Source of the DNA: Dimorphilus gyrociliatus
Taxonomy: Eukaryota; Annelida; Polychaeta; Dinophilidae
Assembly (NCBI GenBank): GCA_904063045.1
Contig: CAJFCJ010000077.1
Span: 21,229-74,748, forward strand
Length of the DNA stretch: 53,520 nucleotides
Direction of reading: 5' to 3'
The notes below the pieces were generated by a model that was not told the origin of the DNA, ran no database searches, and was given only the letters and a program-made list of their open reading frames with translations. The position numbers were made by a program, and so were the translations under genes. Position 1 is the first letter of the stretch. Each line of letters opens with the position of its first letter. Positions 47,572-53,520 of this stretch are shown in pieces.

Positions 47572-50500
47572 CTACATTCTTTTCGCTTTTTCCTTCTTTT
47601 GGAATGCGTAATATGATGTTACATCCCGAAAAGTATACAATAAGGGATTAATCACAGAGTTTAATGGCAAAAAGAAAATAACCAATGTAACATATAATTC
47701 CTTTTTAATAACTAATTTAAAAAGAGTTCCATAGACTCCTGCAAAAATTGAATGAAGCTTACAAGATGAAAAGAGAGAGAGAGAGAGAGAGAGTTGTATT
47801 AAACCTAAAATTGAAATTGGAAACCAACAGCAAATATTTGTTATAACAACCAAAAATGCATTTATTTTAAATTTCTTTTGTTGACTTTCAAATGCATTTT
47901 TATTATTCATCAAATTTTTACTTGTCAATGTTTCATGCCATATTCTTATGTATAGGCCAAATATTATTAAACATAGAAGAGACATTAATATTCCAAAAAT
48001 GAAAAATGAAAATAACCATCCATCCAATTTTTCACTGGATATTTGTAGTGTAAAACAAACTGGACTACTTGAATAATAATTCTAAAGTAGACAGTTGGAA
48101 AATTTTTCTTTAATTTATTAAAACAAGTGTTTTTGCAAAGTTGCTTTATAAAATACTTGATAGATAAACAATGGAAGGGCTGATACTAATCCAGAATTTA
48201 TCAAAGCAACAACAATTAGAATTCTTGTCCTTGGTTTTGTAAATATCTTCTTGAATGGGTAAACAATCATTAAATATCTTTCGAATGTTATCAATAGTAA
48301 ACTTTGAACTGATAGCAATATTGATAAACTGCAAAACCATCCAATAAAGTGGCAATAATTGCTTTTTCTCCATCCATAATCATTCTCTATATAATTTCCC
48401 CTATAATAAATATCAACACATCCAATTATTGCGAAATAGATTGATGTACAAAAATCAGCGAATGATAGACTTAAGTGAAAGAGACTTATCTTTCCACTCT
48501 TTGAAAATAATCCCCTAAATAAAAGCGATGTAATATTTTCGATAAAACCAATTACGGAGAGAATCCAAAGGGTTGAACGTAACGATTTTGACCCCAAAAG
48601 ATCAGAGCAGGAATTGAATAATGAGCTTGTTGGATAGCATTCTTTTATATCTTTATTATATTGCAATGAAAAGCAGCAAAATGAGAAATAGTCGCTATAC
48701 AGAATTTGAAGAGACTTCAATGGTTTAATAAGGCTACTTTGGTAAAATAACGAAACGTATGTGTTTCCTAAAAGGAGAACTTTTAACGAAGATAAAGATT
48801 TAAATGAATTTTCTTCAATATCTTTAATAAATGATTGTTCTATTGTTAAATTTTGTAATTTATTCAAATTTTCAAACAATTTCTCATTGAAATAATGAAT
48901 TGTTGTTGAAGTGAAATTTATTGATAATAAATGTATTGAATATTTTAATGAGGTATGAATATTCATACTTAAATTAGCTTTATTAATATTCAAAAATTGT
49001 AGAATATTTAATGAATTTGTAAAAATTAATGATAAATTGACAAATTTACAATCAATTAAAGATAGATTTATAAGATTTGGGAATAATTTCGAAATTGGTA
49101 AATTAATATTTTTCCAGTTGTAAAATGATAATACAGTTGTTGAATAATCAATTATTTCTAATGGAAATATTTTCATATTTTCAATGACATTCAATATTTC
49201 AATTGTTTTAAAATTTAATGATAAAATTTGAGTAAATAGAATTTCAAAATTCTTTATAGTGAAATCATTAAATTTACATTGAACTGAATGGAATTCTTGA
49301 CAATTGCAAAAATTTGGACATGTTAAATTACTATTGCAATATAATTCATCATTTCCCTTCTGACAATCAACAATTCCATTGCAAATTTCATCAACAGAGA
49401 TGAATGTTCTCTCTCTTCTACATTTTAAATAGCCTTTTGGCCTGAATTCGTCTATTTGAAGTGATAGTATGAATTTTTCAAAAAAGACTTTTTGTCTTCA
49501 TTTTTCATTTACCGCAGTTGATTTCATCATCGTGATGAGTACAATGTACTATTCCATCGCAAACCTGTTTTATAGATATACAATATCTACTTTCAAAGCA
49601 CAAATATTGGCCAATTGGACAATTAGTTTTTGAACAATTCTCCAATGCTGAGAATGGATAATGAACTTTTGTTAAAAGTTTTCCCATTGAATTATAAACA
49701 ACTTGACATTTATAAATATTTGTATTATTTAGAATTGAACAAGTTTTTCTATGAAATCTCTTAAGACTTTGACATTCATTTTCATTTTCATCATTTTCAT
49801 CGAAACAATTCACTTGTAGATCGCATTGTTTCATTTTTAATTCACATTTACCATCACATTTAAACTGTTGATATTTCTCGCAATCTTTATGAATTTACAT
49901 AGATACAACTCTAATTCATTCAGTAAACAAGTAAACTAAACAAACAACCTAACCTACCTACCTATTTTTGAACTTTCAAAGCTACATTTCTCATCACTGC
50001 TATCAAAACAATTTTTCTCACCATTGCAAAAGTATTCCTTATCAATACATTGATGATTGTCACATCTATTAGTTTAATTGAAAACAATATAAAAGTGATT
50101 TCAATGATTAAATGATTAGAGCTAAATAGATTTATTTCTCCACTACCTATTTTCCATTTTACAAAGTGTAAATTCTAGAATCATTATGCAACTTTGAACA
50201 GAGGGATTAGTAGTAACAATGATTGTTTCTTACCACAGAACAACTCGTCAAGTTTATTTGGACAATCGTAAACGTAATCGCAAACGAATTGACTATTTAT
50301 TGTTGTATTTGAATCGCAATAGAATACGGTATTCAAAGAACAAAATTGTTCATCCTCCCCAGAATAGCAGTCTTTATATCCATCGCATTTATTTATTGAA
50401 TGTATGCATAAATTATCTTTGATACATTGGAAGAAATTTCTTGGACATTTTAATGGATTGGTATTCTCCAAAGCTTTTGACAATGAAATATTAAAAATAT

Positions 50501-51614
50501 CTAATTTTCAAAATAGAAAAGCTTGATATTATTGAAAGATTAATTATTGTTGTTGTTATTATTATTGTTGTTGTTGTTGTTGTTGTTATTAACTGAGTTA
50601 CTAAGTTTTAGGAATACCCTAAAATATCTTCCCAAAAAAACAAAAACCCTTTGTCTATTTATCAACAATAATAACTTTAGTTTTTTTTTTTTTTTTTCTA
50701 CATGGAACTTTGCAAAAATTTGTTGTTATGATTCTCTTTTCACAATGGAATGAAAGTACTTTGTATTTAATTCCTGGATGATGGCCATGAGTTTCCAAAT
50801 AATAACATTTTAAATTAGATTTCATGTGGAAAAATTCTTGAAATGGCTTATTTGAAAATAGCTTTAAACACCTTGAAATATACCTGAAAAAATCATTTAT
50901 TGAAAAATTCTTCTCTTCATTTAACATACCTCTCTCTCTTATTTTACTGTGAATTGAATTTAAATGAAAAACCATAAAATTTTTCAGGTTTTCCATCATC
51001 GTAGACGAGTTGATCTTCTCCTTTAAAGTTCTTTAAAATTTTGAATTCTGAATGAAATAATTATTGAAAACAGGGTTATAAAGGTTACAGCAATGAATTT
51101 TATACTTCCGGGTAAGTAATGCTTATTTTCAAATACTTTTATCTTTGTTCCTTCTACGATTTGTGAAAAAAAATGAAAATCTCCGTGTGAAAGATACGAC
51201 AATGTATAGTTTCTTTCATGGCAATATTCAACTGCTCTATTGATTGAAATTGGACTTTTGTACTCAAATAAACTGTAACAACCGCCATGAAAATGAAAAG
51301 CTTGTGGATTTGTACATAGAATTTCTGAAAGAATTTCAAAAACATTTAAATGTAAACTTGTTTATAGTAATTTTAGCTGTTAAGGCCTAGCCAACTAGGC
51401 TAAAACTTTATCTTTTCTTATGTTTTAATTTATTGAATTAGCTATTACCATGATTATTGTTACACTCCAGAAAGTTACCTTGAAAGACACCAAATACAAC
51501 AGCTCTATTTAGGATGAAACTTATTAATGAAAAGATAAAAGAACAAATACAAAAAAAGAACAAATGTTGGCAGGAAAATGTGTATATGATTCTGGAATTG
51601 TAGATTAGTATCAT
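47572..51614 (-). CDS. C-type lectin-LDLa-LRR-7TM receptor (relaxin/GRL101-like GPCR)
   Basis: Ten exons: 51614-51479, 51324-51106, 51047-50948, 50883-50702, 50473-50234, 50174-50147, 50065-49962, 49884-49513, 49451-48157 and 48081-47572. They sum to 3186 nt in frame (1061 residues). Order: signal peptide (FFFCICSFIFSLISFIL), a C-type lectin domain (GGCYSLFEY to FHCEKRI), six LDLa modules (for example CIHSINKCDGYKDCYSGEDE), an LRR N-cap (CPNFCNCQEF), LRRs and a seven-helix domain. The 7TM part has SFADF in TM2, ERYLMIV in TM3, CCWFPI in TM6 and LPLNSVINPLLY in TM7, closest to relaxin-family (LGR type C) receptors. It should be a functional surface receptor. The third extracellular loop is enlarged by a microsatellite-coded Ser-Leu run. 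Exon 6 is only 28 nt. Confidence 0.85.
47771..47793 (+). repeat. (GA)n microsatellite inside GPCR coding exon
   Basis: Eleven AG/GA dinucleotides, read on the minus strand as alternating Ser-Leu (SLSLSL) between TM6 and TM7. Confidence 0.9.
50147..50174 (-). other. 28-nt microexon of the LDLa region
   Basis: Flanked by TTCTAG and GTAGTG. It supplies the first cysteine of the third LDLa module (FTLCKMEN + RCDNHQC) and changes phase 1 to phase 2, as needed by the next exon. Confidence 0.75.
50545..50592. repeat. (TTG)n/(TTA)n microsatellite
   Basis: A trinucleotide run of TTG with TTA interruptions, inside an intron of the CTLD-LDLa receptor gene (50474-50701). Confidence 0.85.
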
Positions 51615-51670
51615 TAGTCCTACTCAATATTATTCTATATTTAGGTAATGATATATTTAACATTCTTCTG

Positions 51671-53471
51671 CTAACATATATATCTCTCTGTTTGCTTGTA
51701 ATATAAACTAAACTGTGTTGAATGTTTTTCAAATGAAATGTTGCACTGGGTTATATTATTTGCATTTGGACAATTTATTACAAATGCAAAGACTTTATCT
51801 ACTTGTAGGTAAGTGTTGCCTTGACCCTTTAATTTACCATTTTTAAAGCCAAATGATTTGCAGATTGAATACATTTCATATGTTTTAAGACTTTTCAATT
51901 TTGGATAGTACCAGGCATAATTATAATACATAATCAACATTCCTTTATAACTAGTATACTTATGTTTACTTGTTGAAGACAAATAATTAGTTGGATCATT
52001 AAATAACACAAATGTATAATCTATATATTAATATTTTTGTCCTTTAAAAAGTTCTGATTTTCTGTTTAAATATCTTTCCAAACCTTTTATATTATTATCT
52101 CTTACGTCACAGTAGGCGGCGAGGGTAAAACCTCTTGTATATTTATCTTTTAGCCTACAACCGCTAAATCTATCACTATCATTCCAATCGCAATTGTATA
52201 AGAGAGGAATGTTATAAATTTGAAAGTGATAACTCAGTTGCGGGCATTTGTCGACGAAGCGAGAAGTTTTGAAATATGATCTTAAAGTGTGTGATAGTGG
52301 AAGGGAAACTTTTCTACCAATATTACATAAAACTTTACCAACATTGAGTTGTACAGGTCCACCTTCAAAAATAATTGGTGTGTAGCCAAATGTTTTTGAT
52401 AAAAACATGTATGATAATAAGTGTTTGAGTTTTTTCTTAAAAATGAACAATTTGTGAAATTCTGTCATAGGTTCTATGGAAATATCTGTCAGATGAAAGC
52501 AAATTGTTTGTTTGTTTGTTTGTTTGTTTGTTTTTCAAATATTTTGGCTTACCCTTCAAATCACTTTTAGTACAATTTATTGATTTCAAATAGGTCAAGT
52601 CACTACCAGTTTTCCTTAAGTTTAATTTCATCATTTTGTTAGCAAAATCAACTACAAATTCTCTTTCTTCATATTTTAAAAGAGTTGTTATGTTCTTTTT
52701 ATAAAATTGGGCCATTTCACAAACATTAGTACTACTATTTTCCAATTGTACTAATTTGAATGTTTTACTCTTGTACCTAGTGAAAAGCTGGTAGAGATGT
52801 GTCTCAGGTGACAGAAGGGCGTAGATATCTATTAATTAAGGGGGTTTTTTTGTTTCTTTTAGTTATTTTGCAATCAATCAATCAATCATAAAATTCAGTT
52901 TTATCTTACACGGAAAATTACGTTTAAAACATTTCAAACAAAACGAAGCTATAAAAGTCTCCACTTGATTCAACTCTTTTCTACAATGGATGACAAACAT
53001 AGAAATATTTACTCATTCAAATATTATTTTCCTACAAAATGTGATGATCATTTTCAAACACAACTATTAGTGATAAACTATCTAATATAGATAATTTATG
53101 TAGGTCAATTACTTTTTTTTTCAATTGGAACACAAAATATTTTAAATACCATTTTGTGGATTGCAAGCTTCAGCTAGAAAATGTATATTATCATAACCTA
53201 AAAGTTGGCAAAGTTCCATATAAAATTCTCTTTTCACAAGAGAACCAAAAGCAACATTTCTTCTTTGTCCAGTTGAATTTACTCTAACAAACACTTTCCC
53301 ATAACTTGATATATTGTCTTCAACAATTGGTTCTAGAAAATACGTAACATTTGTTTGATCTAAATTATATGATAGTATATTTCCCTGGAAACTGCATGCC
53401 AATGAATAAATAAAAGATATCAAAGAGGGAAATAAAACAATTCTATACAAAAGTCTCACAGTTCCTGCCAT
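51671..53471 (-). CDS. Secreted SRCR-domain protein
   Basis: Exon 53471-53150 starts with a signal peptide (LLYRIVLFPSLISFIYSLAC) and an SRCR-like unit (GKVFVRVNSTGQ, FYMELCQLLGYDN). Further exons are 52776-52553, 52485-52084 and 52020-51671 (TAG), joined by phase-1 introns of 67 and 63 nt. They encode two or three more divergent SRCR-like units (NCDWNDSDRFSGC, FTLAAYCDV; MYSICKSFGFKNG, FVINCPNANN). SRCR domains bind microbial and host surface ligands. The junction between exon 1 (ends phase 1) and 52776 (needs phase 2) does not fit, so an exon in 52777-53149 is missing from this model. No membrane segment. The protein end lies 56 bp before the start of the CTLD-LDLa-LRR receptor. Confidence 0.65.
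52504..52535. repeat. (TTTG)n microsatellite
   Basis: About eight TTTG units within the 67-nt intron 52486-52552 of the SRCR gene; the repeat makes up nearly half of the intron. Confidence 0.9.
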
Positions 53472-53520
53472 ATTCCTGAATGAAAAAACTGCTACTGTCT
53501 TTATATCTATGTTTTATATA

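Noticed and set aside
50547-50753. Leu-rich ORF on the plus strand
   Set aside because: It is the translation of a TTG microsatellite and a poly-T run.

Overview
The window is AT-rich animal DNA, most likely from an invertebrate. The evidence is the gene content: NACHT-LRR receptors with N-terminal CARD-like domains, a caspase, rhodopsin-class GPCRs, and modular secreted proteins with C-type lectin, LDLa, SRCR, PAN, discoidin, TSP1, chitin-binding and C1q domains. Introns are short (mostly 53-75 nt) and nearly all interrupt codons in phase 1. I cannot place the phylum. The genetic code looks standard.

Layout. 1-4567 (+): the 3' part of a gene whose exons join in one frame, with about 12 near-identical 57-residue LRRs followed by a complete caspase domain. 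5601-6181 (-): two C-terminal exons of an unidentified, perhaps secreted protein. 8001-11968 (-): a cysteine-rich surface-protein-like gene with real introns but at least eight disabling lesions. 12.2-24.7 kb: a repeat-rich tract with an LRR relic, MITE-like elements, a BEL/Pao-like gag-protease relic, a Tc1/mariner relic, an internally deleted Ty3-like element with one LTR, FLYWCH/zinc-finger relics, and a host-type ChtBD2-TSP1-C1q gene (15930-17749, -) with one nonsense codon. 25021-28054 (-): a multi-pass membrane protein with four RING-like repeats. 28.2-31.1 kb: a MITE with an 11-bp target duplication, a broken discoidin fragment and more repeats. 31095-34235 (-): a seven-exon secreted protein with a CSalphabeta-like cysteine motif, PAN and four discoidin/fucolectin-like domains. 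34.5-35.4 kb: repeats. 36064-39285 (+) and 39571-42822 (-): two convergent CARD-NACHT-LRR genes; the second has a damaged Walker A motif and a premature TGA. 45487-46458 (+): a single-exon GPCR. 47572-51614 (-): a ten-exon receptor, signal peptide-CTLD-6xLDLa-LRR-7TM. 51671-53471 (-): a secreted SRCR protein ending 56 bp before that receptor's start codon.

Taken together this looks like an innate-recognition neighbourhood. Intracellular sensors (NLRs) and a caspase lie near extracellular recognition molecules (CTLD, SRCR, discoidin, C1q). The outstanding feature is the physical fusion of an LRR sensor array to a caspase in one reading frame. It carries an intronic 59-bp copy of one of its own LRR segments, which would end an intron-retaining isoform before the caspase.
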